A stretch of DNA of 64,000 bases from Pseudorhodobacter antarcticus (GCF_900110135.1 NZ_FOCO01000001.1:62001-126000), one strand, 5' to 3'; shown: positions 26,437 to 34,503, counted from the first letter of the stretch. A program made the numbers and translations. Notes: a model not told the origin generated them from the sequence alone.

Positions 26437-29061
26437 ATGACCCAACCGCCCGACCTCACAAAACAGCTCAAGCGCCCCGTGGCGCTGACCCTTGCCGGGC
26501 TGTGGGCGGAACGTCTGGCGCGCGGCTTTTGGCCCCTTACCACCGTCTTGCTGGCAACCCTCGCCGCCCTCGCGTTCGGCATCCAAGATACAGCACCCCT
26601 ATGGGCCGTACGCGCAGCCCTCGCCCTTGCCGCCACCGCCGCCTTTATCACCGCCTATCTCGGTTGGCGCAACTTCCAAAAACCCACCCCCCGCGATGCC
26701 CTGCTGCGCCTTGATGCCACCCTGCCCGGTCGCCCCATCGCCACCCTAACCGATACCCAAGCCATCGGCGCCACAGACCCCGCATCGCAGGCCGTCTGGG
26801 CCGCCCACCAACAGCGCATGGCCCGCGCCGCCGCAACCGCCCGCGCGGTTGCCCCCAACCTGCAACTCGCCTCCCGCGACCCTTACGGCTTGCGCTACAT
26901 CGCGCTGACCGCCTTCACCGTCGCCCTCATCTTCGGCTCCATCTTCCGCATCGCCTCCGTCGCGGGGCTTGGCCCCACGCAGGCCGCAGCACTCGCCAAT
27001 GGTCCCAGTTGGGAAGGGTGGGTGCAACCGCCCCCCTACACCGGCAAACCCGCGCTGTACCTCAACGACATCACCCGCCCGGAATTTGAGGTGCCAACCG
27101 GCAGCCGCATACAGTTGCGCTTTTACGGCGAGGTGGGCGCGCTGGCGTTGGAACAAACCGTCTCCACCACGCCCCCGCCCGTCGATCAACCACCCGTGGA
27201 ACCCACCGCCCCGGCCCAAGATTTCGACATCACCCAAAGCGGCACGTTGGCGATCACCGGCCCCAATGGCCGCAGTTGGGCCATCATCGCCACCCGCGAT
27301 GCGCCGCCCACCATCACCGGCACCGCTGAATTGGAACGCCAAACCGATGGCAGCCTGCAAATGCCCTTCACCGCCACCGATGATTTTGGTGTGACCGCAG
27401 GCACCGCCACCATTGCGCTGGATATGCCCGCAATCGACCGCCGTTACGGCCTTGCCGCCACCCCCGAACCCACCGCCCCCATCACCCTTGATCTGCCCAT
27501 CCCCATCAGCGGCCAACGCACCGATTTCACCGAAACGCTGGTCGATGATCTGTCCAAACACGTCTTTGCTAACCTGCCCGTCACCATCACCCTGTCCGCC
27601 ACCGATGCCACGGGCCAACAAGGCACCGCCGCCCCCCTAAACCTTATCCTGCCCGGCAAACGGTTTTTCGACCCCGTGGCTGCGGCGGTGATTGAACTGC
27701 GCCGTGATCTGCTCTGGTCGCGCAGCAACGCGCCGCGTGCCGCCCAGATTTTCAAAGCGATCACCAACCGCCCCGAAGGATTGATCCGCAACGAACGTGC
27801 CTATTTGCAACTGCGCGTGGCCCTGCGCCGCCTTGATACGCAGGCCAAAACCCTAAGCATAGAGGCGCGCGATGAACTGGCCGACGCCCTGTGGGACATC
27901 GCCGTGTTGATGGAGGCGGGCGATCTACAATCCGCCCGCGAACGCCTGAAACGCGCTCAGGATCAATTGGACGAAGCGATTAAAAACGGCGCTGACCCGG
28001 ACGAGATCGACAAGCTGATGCAAGAACTGCGTGAGGCGATGGATGATTACATGCGCCAATTGGCCGAGGAGGCAGAGCGCAACCCAGACGGTGAGGCCGC
28101 GAACGAACAAAATTCGATGGAAATGACCGGCGACCAGTTGCAAGAAATGCTGCAAGAACTGCAAAAGCTGCTGGAAGAAGGCCGGATGGAAGAGGCCGCC
28201 GAGCTGATGGAAATGCTGCGTCAGTTGATGGAAAACATGCAAGTCACCCAAGGCGAAGGCGGCCAAGGCGGCCCCGGCCAACAGGCAATGCGCGACCTTG
28301 GCGAAACCCTGCGCGACCAACAAGACCTGTCGGATGACAGCTTTTCCGAACTGCAAAACCCCGGCGAACAGGGGGGCGAACAGCCCGGCGACCAAGGCGA
28401 AGGTCAACAGGGTGAAGGCCAGCAAGGCGAGGGCCAACAGCCCGGTCAAGACGGTCAAGGCGGCGAACAGGGTCAAGGTCAGCAGAGCGAGGGTCAGCAA
28501 GAACGGGGCCAAAACGGCCAAGCCCAAGAAGGCACGGGCCAACAAGGCGAGGGCAGCGGCCAAAGCCTGCAAGACCGCCAGCGCGGATTGCGCAACCGTT
28601 TGGGCCTGCTGAACGGCGGCAACCTGCCCGGTGCAGGGTCAGAGGCGGGCGAAGCAGGTCGCCGCGCGCTAGAAGACGTGGGCCGCGCCATGCGCGAAGC
28701 CGAACGCAATCTGGAAAGTGGCGATTTGCCCGGCGCGCTGGACCGCCAAGCCGACGCCATGCGCGCCTTGCGCGAAGGGATGCGGAACTTGGGCGAGGCG
28801 CAGGCCCAAGACCAGCGTGAGAACGGCCAAGATGGTCAGGGAGAGGCGGTTGGCCGCGCCGACCCCAACGGCGCGCGTGACCCCTTGGGCCGCGAACCGG
28901 GCGACGGTGCGCGCATCGGGTCCGACCGCAATCTGTTGCAGGGCGATGATGTGTACCGCCGCGCGCAAGATTTGCTGGATGAAATTCGCCGCCGCCAAGG
29001 CGAACAGGCCCGCCCCGAAACTGAACGCGATTACCTGCGCCGATTGCTGGATATGTATTGA
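26437..29061 (+). CDS. DUF4175/TIGR02302-family large membrane protein
   Basis: 874 residues. The N-terminus has three predicted membrane helices (about 30-55, 55-75 and 155-175), followed by a long extracytoplasmic part with beta-rich repeats (about 180-400), then a strongly helical, acidic stretch (about 430-620, with QLDEAIKNGADPDEIDKLMQ and ELQKLLEEGRMEEAAELMEM). Next comes a Gln/Gly/Glu repeat zone (about 640-715), and a conserved end (YRRAQDLLDEIRRRQGEQAR, YLRRLLDMY). This matches an alphaproteobacterial family known as TIGR02302, function unknown. ATG at 26437 follows AGGCAGG; an alternative ATG at 26401 overlaps lysA. Confidence 0.85.
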   Translation: MTQPPDLTKQLKRPVALTLAGLWAERLARGFWPLTTVLLATLAALAFGIQDTAPLWAVRAALALAATAAFITAYLGWRNFQKPTPRDALLRLDATLPGRPIATLTDTQAIGATDPASQAVWAAHQQRMARAAATARAVAPNLQLASRDPYGLRYIALTAFTVALIFGSIFRIASVAGLGPTQAAALANGPSWEGWVQPPPYTGKPALYLNDITRPEFEVPTGSRIQLRFYGEVGALALEQTVSTTPPPVDQPPVEPTAPAQDFDITQSGTLAITGPNGRSWAIIATRDAPPTITGTAELERQTDGSLQMPFTATDDFGVTAGTATIALDMPAIDRRYGLAATPEPTAPITLDLPIPISGQRTDFTETLVDDLSKHVFANLPVTITLSATDATGQQGTAAPLNLILPGKRFFDPVAAAVIELRRDLLWSRSNAPRAAQIFKAITNRPEGLIRNERAYLQLRVALRRLDTQAKTLSIEARDELADALWDIAVLMEAGDLQSARERLKRAQDQLDEAIKNGADPDEIDKLMQELREAMDDYMRQLAEEAERNPDGEAANEQNSMEMTGDQLQEMLQELQKLLEEGRMEEAAELMEMLRQLMENMQVTQGEGGQGGPGQQAMRDLGETLRDQQDLSDDSFSELQNPGEQGGEQPGDQGEGQQGEGQQGEGQQPGQDGQGGEQGQGQQSEGQQERGQNGQAQEGTGQQGEGSGQSLQDRQRGLRNRLGLLNGGNLPGAGSEAGEAGRRALEDVGRAMREAERNLESGDLPGALDRQADAMRALREGMRNLGEAQAQDQRENGQDGQGEAVGRADPNGARDPLGREPGDGARIGSDRNLLQGDDVYRRAQDLLDEIRRRQGEQARPETERDYLRRLLDMY
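28335..28563 (+). repeat. Gln/Gly-rich coding repeat in the DUF4175 gene
   Basis: Imperfect short repeats of GAAGGTCAACAGGG and GGCCAACAAGG types encode runs of GEGQQGEGQQPGQDGQ-like residues. They make a low-complexity linker of about 75 residues between the acidic helical region and the conserved C-terminus. Repeats of this kind often vary in length between strains. Confidence 0.7.
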
Positions 29062-29068
29062 TCCGCAG

Positions 29069-29084
29069 CGCCAAAACGCTGGCG
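29069..29084 (+). terminator. Possible weak terminator after the DUF4175 gene
   Basis: A 5-bp stem CGCCA/TGGCG with a 6-base loop, followed by only three T residues, 8 bases after the stop codon. Weak by sequence alone. Confidence 0.3.
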
Positions 29085-29159
29085 TTTAGGAACAACCAGA
29101 CCTGCGAAAGCACGGCTTAGACGCGCTGAGGAAAATGGGCGCTTTGAAAAAGAACACAT

Positions 29160-29179
29160 AAAAAACGGGCAATCACCCG
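29160..29179 (-). terminator. Terminator of the zinc-ribbon protein gene
   Basis: On the minus strand a CGGG/CCCG stem with a 6-base loop containing the stop codon is followed by six T residues (A-tract at 29160-29165). The stem is only 4 bp, so confidence is moderate. Confidence 0.5.
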
Positions 29180-30150
29180 CCTGTCAGGCCCTGCAATCCT
29201 GCAATCGCTTTTTTCATCGTGCCATCCAGCCAAATCCGTGCAGCATCAATCCCGCCAACATATTGCGTCAACGCGCCGCGCGCGGCGGGAAACTGTTCCG
29301 CAATCCGGGGGGCCGCGACATAAGCCACCACCAACACAACCGCGAACAACAGCATCAGGGAAAACCCGCTGCGAAACCCAGTGGTGGCGGGCGGTTTGTC
29401 CTGCACCAAAGCGGTGTAATCCGTGGCGGCACTGCGGTTTTCGGTGCTGGCGCGCAAAGTGGAATTGATTTCCTCAATATCGGGCAGTAAATCACGGCGC
29501 GCGACGGGTTTTTCCGGCTCCGGTTCCGGCCCACGCAGACGCGCCAAACGGTCGCGCACGGCCTTGGCTGCACTGGCCGCGCCGCTGGTTTCCTCCAACC
29601 CTAAATCGGTCTGGCTTTCCAGCGCGCGCGGTTCGGATTTCGGGGTTTCGGAACGGCGCACCGCGGTTTCGCGGTCCGCCTCCTCCCGCAGCACGGCCAG
29701 CAGGCTTTCATCCAGCCCGCGCCGCGGTGCCAACGGCGGCGGCGTCATCGACGCGGCATCACCAAGCCCCCCAGCAGGTTGGCCAGCAGCATTTTGGCCA
29801 GCAACATTTTGGCCAGCAACATTTTGCCGCGCAACAGGCGACACATCGCCCGCCGCCTCATCGTCATCGTCGTCCTCATCATCCCAAACCGATTGCGCCC
29901 GCACAGCAGTCGGCGCAGCAGTTGGCGCAGCAACCTTCGCAGTCGCAACAGCCGCCGCAACCTCGGGGGCCGCCGCCGCCCTTACCGCCCCAAACAGCGC
30001 CTCTTCGGCCTCCATCTCGGCCTCAAGGTCCGGGGGGCCTTGGAACCATCCATGCCCACAATTTGAACATTGAACATCGCGCCCCTCCTCTGGGATGGCG
30101 CTCGTATCAACTTCGTATTGCGCATCGCAATTTGGACAAACCAGTCTCAT
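29173..30150 (-). CDS. Zinc-ribbon (MJ0042-type) single-pass membrane protein
   Basis: 325 residues. The N-terminal zinc ribbon MRLVCPNCDAQYEVDTSAIP and GRDVQCSNCGHGWFQGPP has paired CxxC knuckles at 5/8 and 30/33. A low-complexity Ala/Val and acidic segment follows (about 60-105, including a run of Asp), then NVAGQ repeats (about 109-123), charged helical stretches, and one transmembrane helix near 262-282 (GFSLMLLFAVVLVVAYVAAP), with a short C-terminal tail. Function is unknown; such proteins are common just beside ftsEX in Rhodobacterales. It is divergent from ftsE. Confidence 0.87.
   Translation of the reverse strand: MRLVCPNCDAQYEVDTSAIPEEGRDVQCSNCGHGWFQGPPDLEAEMEAEEALFGAVRAAAAPEVAAAVATAKVAAPTAAPTAVRAQSVWDDEDDDDDEAAGDVSPVARQNVAGQNVAGQNAAGQPAGGLGDAASMTPPPLAPRRGLDESLLAVLREEADRETAVRRSETPKSEPRALESQTDLGLEETSGAASAAKAVRDRLARLRGPEPEPEKPVARRDLLPDIEEINSTLRASTENRSAATDYTALVQDKPPATTGFRSGFSLMLLFAVVLVVAYVAAPRIAEQFPAARGALTQYVGGIDAARIWLDGTMKKAIAGLQGLTGG
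29779..29823 (-). repeat. Three 15-bp tandem repeats inside the zinc-ribbon gene
   Basis: Three head-to-tail units of TTGGCCAGCAACATT (first unit differs by one base). Read on the minus strand they encode N-V/A-A-G-Q repeats in the protein's linker. The unit is a multiple of three, so copy-number change would keep the frame. Confidence 0.8.
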
Positions 30151-30319
30151 CTGCGCGTTCCCACCTCGTAATCACTTGTCCCAACACAGATTGTAGCGCC
30201 GATAACGCATATATCCAAGCCTTTGTCCCTATTCAGTCGACAATAACCCGTTGAATCCTCCAACACTCTGCGCAAAACTGCAACACACGCGGCACGTGCG
30301 CGCGCATAGGGGTAGATTT

Positions 30320-30991
30320 GTGATCGCTTTTGAAAATGTCGCCTATTCCTATGGCGGGGGGGAATTGCTGTCGGATGTCAGTTTGCGCCTTGCCCCCGGC
30401 TCTTTCCATTTCCTCACCGGGCCTTCGGGGGCGGGCAAATCCACCTTCCTCAAACTTTGTTACGCCGAACTGCAGCCCACCGCAGGCCGCATCACCCTGT
30501 TCGACCATGACGTGCGCAGCCTGAACCGCGATGATGTCGCCCGCACCCGCCGCCGCATGGGCGTGGTGCATCAAGATTGCCAATTTCTGGACCATTTGCC
30601 CCTGTCCGCCAATGTCACCCTGCCCGCGATGGTCGCAGGGCGCGGGGCCGAAGCCGCGGATATGAAAGACCTTTTGAACTGGGTTGGCCTTGCGAAACTC
30701 GCGGGTGCGCTGCCGCCGCAACTGTCGGGGGGCGAACGCCAACGCGCCGCCTTGGCCCGCGCGGTCATCATGTCGCCCGATGTGGTGCTGGCCGATGAAC
30801 CCACGGGCAACCTGGATTGGGAGATGTCGCTGCGCCTGCTGACGCTGTTGGTGGAGTTGAACAAGATGGGCAAAACCATCCTGATCGCCACCCACGACCT
30901 CAACCTTATCCGGGCTGCGAAACAACAGGTGCCCGCCCGCGTGCTGCGCATCGCCAAACGGCGCGTGCAATTGGCGGGGGCAGATTTGTGA
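30320..30991 (+). CDS. ftsE: Cell division ATP-binding protein FtsE
   Basis: ATPase of the FtsEX complex, which regulates septal peptidoglycan hydrolases at the divisome. 223 residues from the GTG at 30320, MIAFENVAYSYGGGELLSDV, preceded by GGGGTAG. Walker A is GPSGAGKST (about 35), the signature LSGGERQRAALARAV, and Walker B VVLADEPTGNLD, then ATHDLNLI. It shares a GTGA overlap with ftsX. Confidence 0.95.
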   Translation: MIAFENVAYSYGGGELLSDVSLRLAPGSFHFLTGPSGAGKSTFLKLCYAELQPTAGRITLFDHDVRSLNRDDVARTRRRMGVVHQDCQFLDHLPLSANVTLPAMVAGRGAEAADMKDLLNWVGLAKLAGALPPQLSGGERQRAALARAVIMSPDVVLADEPTGNLDWEMSLRLLTLLVELNKMGKTILIATHDLNLIRAAKQQVPARVLRIAKRRVQLAGADL

Positions 30992-31887
30992 AACTGACCG
31001 CCCTTACCGATATGCTGCGCGGCGATGCGCAGGCCGACCGCGTGGTGCCGCCATCGGGCCACACCGCGTGGCTTACCAGCTTTACCGCTGCGGCCATGAC
31101 CTTCCTTGCCGTGTTCGCGCTGGCCCTATCGCTGGCCGCAGGCCGCATGGCAGACCGTTGGGGCGACGCGCTGGCCCGCAGCGCCACCATCCGCATCTCC
31201 GCCCCCACAGGCCAGATCGACCAACAAACCCGCGCGGTGCTGGATGTGCTGGCCACCACGCCGGGCATCTCATCGGCCCGCGCGATGGATGACGCCGAAC
31301 AACGCGCCCTGCTGGAACCGTGGTTCGGCCCCGACCTGCCGCTGGACGCGCTGCCCATCCCACGGCTGATCGAGGTGACAGAGGATAGCGCAGGCTACGA
31401 CAGCGAGGGCCTTCGCCAACGGCTGGCGGCCGAGGCGCCGGGCGCCGTGCTGGACGATCACACCCGCTGGCGCAAACCGCTGGCAGTGGCAGCGGGGCGG
31501 CTGCGCTTGCTCGGCCTCACCTCCATCCTGCTGATCGGGGGCGCAATGGCCGCGATGATCACGCTGGCCGCGAACGCATCGCTGGCCGCCAATGCCCAGG
31601 TCATCCGCGTGCTGCGATTGGTCGGGGCGCGCGACGCGTTCATCGCCCGCGCTTTTGTTCGCCGCTTTACCTTGCGCGCGACGGCAGGCTCGGCGGCAGG
31701 CGCACTCGCGGGGCTGGTGGGCGTGGCCCTGCTGCCCAGCGCCGATATGGCGGGCGGGTTCCTGACGGGGCTTGGGTTTCAAGGCGCGGGCTGGCTTTGG
31801 CCGTTTCTTTTGCCCCCCCTCGCGGCTATGGTCGCCTTCATCGCCACCCGATTTGCGGCCTTTCGCAAACTCAAGGAACTGACCTAA
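30988..31887 (+). CDS. ftsX: Cell division protein FtsX
   Basis: Membrane partner of FtsE. 299 residues with an N-terminal helix (about 28-50, WLTSFTAAAMTFLAVFALAL), a periplasmic domain (about 60-165, normally contacts amidase activators such as EnvC), then three more helices (about 172-195, 225-245 and 262-285). The order and FtsX C-terminal pattern (ANASLAANAQVIRVLRLVGA, ARAFVRRFTLRATAGSAAGA) identify it. GTG start overlaps the ftsE stop; its own stop is immediately followed by the plsC ATG. Confidence 0.92.
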   Translation: MKLTALTDMLRGDAQADRVVPPSGHTAWLTSFTAAAMTFLAVFALALSLAAGRMADRWGDALARSATIRISAPTGQIDQQTRAVLDVLATTPGISSARAMDDAEQRALLEPWFGPDLPLDALPIPRLIEVTEDSAGYDSEGLRQRLAAEAPGAVLDDHTRWRKPLAVAAGRLRLLGLTSILLIGGAMAAMITLAANASLAANAQVIRVLRLVGARDAFIARAFVRRFTLRATAGSAAGALAGLVGVALLPSADMAGGFLTGLGFQGAGWLWPFLLPPLAAMVAFIATRFAAFRKLKELT

Positions 31888-32646
31888 ATGCTTGCTGCCC
31901 TGCGCCACGCCACCCAATGGACGCTATCCCTGATTTTCATCGTGCAAATGTATGTGGCGATGCTGGTGGTCGGCATTTTATACCTGCCCTATGCGCTGAT
32001 ATCGCCGGATGGGGCGCTGGCCGGATGCCACGCCTATTGCCGCTGGGTGATTTTCAGCTTGCGGATGCTGACCGGCATGCGGACCGAGGTGCGCGGCACC
32101 CCCCCCACCCATCCCGTGCTGGTCGCTGCCAAACACCAAAGTTTTCTGGACGTGCTGATGATCTTTCACGCCATGCCGCGCGGGCGGTTTATCATGAAAC
32201 GCGTGCTGATGTATGCGCCCGTGATCGGCTGGTTTGGCCTGCGCATTGGCTGCATCCCGGTGGACCGGGGCAAACGCGGCCAAGCGATCACCAAAATGAT
32301 GGCGCAGGTCAAGGCGGGCACGCAAAAACCGGGGCAGTTGATTATTTACAGCCAAGGGACGCGCGTCGCCCCCGGTGTGAAAATGCCGTACAAGGCGGGC
32401 ACCGGGGCGCTTTACACCCAAATGGGGATGGATTGCGCGCCCGTGGCCACCAATGTGGGCGTGCTGTGGCCGAAACACGGCATCATGCGCAAACGCGGCG
32501 TGGCGGTGGTGGAATTTTTGCCCCTAATCCCGCCGGGCCTGCCCGCCCGCGACTTCCTCGCCCGGCTGGAGGCGGAGGTGGAAACCGCATCCAACGCTTT
32601 GATGGCCGAGGCGGGGTTCAAAGGCCCAACCAAAACGCCCGCTTAA
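31888..32646 (+). CDS. plsC: 1-acyl-sn-glycerol-3-phosphate acyltransferase
   Basis: Acylates lysophosphatidic acid to phosphatidic acid in the inner membrane. 252 residues with one N-terminal membrane helix (about 11-34). The catalytic HX4D motif is KHQSFLD, the second box is GRFIMKRVLMYAP, GCIPVDRG is the third, and IIYSQGTRVAPGVKMPYKAG replaces the classic EGTR by QGTR, a variant I have seen in this order. ATG directly follows the ftsX stop with no spacer, so ftsE-ftsX-plsC form one operon. Confidence 0.93.
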   Translation: MLAALRHATQWTLSLIFIVQMYVAMLVVGILYLPYALISPDGALAGCHAYCRWVIFSLRMLTGMRTEVRGTPPTHPVLVAAKHQSFLDVLMIFHAMPRGRFIMKRVLMYAPVIGWFGLRIGCIPVDRGKRGQAITKMMAQVKAGTQKPGQLIIYSQGTRVAPGVKMPYKAGTGALYTQMGMDCAPVATNVGVLWPKHGIMRKRGVAVVEFLPLIPPGLPARDFLARLEAEVETASNALMAEAGFKGPTKTPA

Positions 32647-32650
32647 ACAA

Positions 32651-32689
32651 GCCGCCGCCTTGGGGGGCATCGAGCCCCCGCGCGGCGGC
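32651..32689. terminator. Nested hairpin between plsC and the PhzF-like gene
   Basis: Outer arms GCCGCCGC (32651-32658) and GCGGCGGC (32682-32689); inner arms GGGGGC (32663-32668) and GCCCCC (32674-32679) with a 5-base loop. It sits in the spacer between two facing genes and could end both transcripts, but neither side has a T run, so it may act differently from a classical terminator. Confidence 0.5.
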
Positions 32690-32716
32690 GCTGACGCGTC
32701 TTTGCACCCGCAGGCG

Positions 32717-33616
32717 TCACACGGGGATGCGAATTCGCCCTTCGCTGATGCGCACCGCTGTGCCCGCCACCCGCACCGATTGCACGCCCGCTTGGTCACA
32801 AACCACCGTCAGCGCAATCTGGCTGGGCCGCCCCATTTCCACCCCTTGCCGCAGCGCCAACCGAGTCTCACCGGGGGCAATGGCCCTCGCCGCCCACAAT
32901 TGCGCCGCCAAAATGGCGGATGCGGACCCGGTCGCAGGGTCCTCGGGGATGCCTGCCCCCGGCGAAAACATGCGGGCGCGGTAATCGGCATCGGCACCCG
33001 GCGTGTACAAATACGCGCTGTCCACGCCGCAAAGGTCCATCAATCGGTCCCATTCCGGCTGTTGCGGTTGCGCGCGGCCCAGCGCCGCAAGATCACGCAC
33101 AGGCACATATAAAAACGCAGGGCCGCCCTGCCAAACGCCGGGGCGATGCGCGCCAAACCCAATGTCACCGCGCCACAATCCCAGCGCCGCTGCGATCAAG
33201 CCCGCCTCCAACCCACCCGCCGCCACCGGGGCGCCGTGCGGCACGACGGGCGCTGTCAATTCCGCCACAATGCGGTCGCCGTCACGGGTCAAGGTGACAG
33301 GCACCAACCCCGCCTCCTCCTCCAACACCAAGCGCAGGGGGGCATCGCCTAATGCGCCTTCGCCCAGCAAAATCGCGCAGCCAATCGTCGGATGCCCCGC
33401 AAAGGGGATTTCGGCGGTGGGGAAAAATATCCGCACCCGCGCGGTATGGGCCGGGTCGCGCGGTGCTTGCACAAAGATGGTTTCCGACAGGTTAAATTCC
33501 CGCGCAATGGTTTGCATTTGCGCGGTGGTCAAACCATCCGCGCCCAAAACAACCGCCAAGGGATTGCCTGCAAAGGTGGTGTCCGTGAACACGTCCAACG
33601 TATGAAACGCCAACAT
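32717..33616 (-). CDS. PhzF-family isomerase/epimerase-like protein
   Basis: 299 residues with the two-lobed PhzF (diaminopimelate-epimerase-like) fold: LDVFTDTTFAGNPLAVVLGA at the start, FNLSETIFV (Glu of the active site), FFPTAEIPFAGHPTIGCAIL, and FSPGAGIPEDPATGSASAIL in the second half. In PhzF this fold isomerises a phenazine precursor; most homologues have unknown roles. Likely a stand-alone metabolic enzyme here. A CtrA-type box lies 40 bases upstream of the ATG. Confidence 0.9.
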   Translation of the reverse strand: MLAFHTLDVFTDTTFAGNPLAVVLGADGLTTAQMQTIAREFNLSETIFVQAPRDPAHTARVRIFFPTAEIPFAGHPTIGCAILLGEGALGDAPLRLVLEEEAGLVPVTLTRDGDRIVAELTAPVVPHGAPVAAGGLEAGLIAAALGLWRGDIGFGAHRPGVWQGGPAFLYVPVRDLAALGRAQPQQPEWDRLMDLCGVDSAYLYTPGADADYRARMFSPGAGIPEDPATGSASAILAAQLWAARAIAPGETRLALRQGVEMGRPSQIALTVVCDQAGVQSVRVAGTAVRISEGRIRIPV

Positions 33617-33648
33617 AAAACCCCCGCGATACCCGCGATCCGAACGAT

Positions 33649-33667
33649 ATCGCAGGTTAATATTTGG
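33649..33667 (-). repeat. 19-base repeat, copy A
   Basis: Minus-strand CCAAATATTAACCTGCGAT, identical to 44561-44579. It lies 63 bases after the fnrL stop and upstream of the PhzF-like gene, overlapping the CtrA-like box at 33656-33671. Confidence 0.8.
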
Positions 33668-33671
33668 TTAA
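33656..33671 (-). promoter_or_regulatory. CtrA-like box (TTAA-N7-TTAAC)
   Basis: Minus-strand TTAACCAAATATTAAC fits the CtrA consensus TTAA-N7-TTAAC exactly, and lies 40 bases upstream of the PhzF-like gene in its orientation. The match is seen in the sequence; binding by CtrA is inferred from alphaproteobacterial consensus. It overlaps a 19-base stretch repeated near 44561. Confidence 0.45.
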
Positions 33672-33729
33672 AATTTTTTGCACTATCGTTTAAATTCAAT
33701 TGATTACCAACCGCATCGCGCGCGATACC

Positions 33730-34476
33730 TTACGACAGCATCCCGCCATCACTGTCGTCGCCCGCTTCCTCCAGCAGGGCATCAAAATCAGGGACCGTGA
33801 CGTGCCGCTTGCCTTCCAAGCTGATAATCCCATCCTTGCGCAACGCCGAGATTTGGCGCGACACCGTTTCCAAGGTCAGGCCCAGATAATCAGCCATTTC
33901 TTCGCGCGTTAGGGGCAAATCAAACACAATCCGCCCCGATGGACGCGTCAACCCAAGGCTGGCATCGCGCCGCGCAATGATCGCAAGCAGGCTGGCAATC
34001 TTTTCCCGCGCCGTTTTGCGGCCCAACAAAAGCATCCATTCCCGCGCCGAATCCAATTCATCCAACGTCATTTCCAACAACCGCTGCCCGATATGCGGGG
34101 TCGTGATCATCATCTCCTCGAACGGTTTTTTGCGGAAACAACACATCACCAAATCGGTGGCCGCGGTCACATCATAGGCGGCACTCGCACGCCCCGGACG
34201 GCCCACAAAATCAGACGGCAACAAAAGGCCCACCATCTGGCGGCGCCCATCCTCCATCGTCTGGCTCAAGGTGGCGACACCGCTGACAACCGAAGCCACA
34301 AAATCCATCCGGTCCCCGGACCAGATCACAGTTTGCCCCGCCTGATAGCTGCGATAATACTTCATATCCTCCAGCCGCGACAGCTCATCCTCCTCGCAGC
34401 GCGCACAAACGGCCCGGTGCCGGATCGGGCAGGCCCCACATTCCGCCGCGAAAGAAACTGTATCGAGCATGGGCAT
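33730..34476 (-). CDS. fnrL: FNR-type oxygen-sensing regulator FnrL
   Basis: Crp/Fnr-family activator that controls anaerobic and micro-oxic genes through an oxygen-labile 4Fe-4S cluster. 248 residues from the ATG at 34476, which follows GGAGGG. Cluster ligands are expected among Cys13, 16, 24 and 27 (AECGACPIRHRAVCARC), with a central Cys at 112/113 (LVMCCFRK). The helix-turn-helix DYLGLTLETVSRQISALRKD carries E..SR, the pattern that reads TTGAT half-sites. A perfect FNR box lies directly upstream, shared with divergent hemN. Confidence 0.95.
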   Translation of the reverse strand: MPMLDTVSFAAECGACPIRHRAVCARCEEDELSRLEDMKYYRSYQAGQTVIWSGDRMDFVASVVSGVATLSQTMEDGRRQMVGLLLPSDFVGRPGRASAAYDVTAATDLVMCCFRKKPFEEMMITTPHIGQRLLEMTLDELDSAREWMLLLGRKTAREKIASLLAIIARRDASLGLTRPSGRIVFDLPLTREEMADYLGLTLETVSRQISALRKDGIISLEGKRHVTVPDFDALLEEAGDDSDGGMLS

Positions 34477-34489
34477 GGCCGCCCTCCGT

Positions 34490-34503
34490 TTGATCTGAAT
34501 CAA
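34490..34503. promoter_or_regulatory. Perfect FNR box
   Basis: TTGAT-CTGA-ATCAA, an exact match to the FNR consensus TTGAT-N4-ATCAA. It lies 13 bases upstream of the fnrL ATG, just beside its GGAGGG site, and 35 bases upstream of hemN. The position suggests activation of hemN and repression of fnrL when cluster-loaded FnrL binds. Confidence 0.85.
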
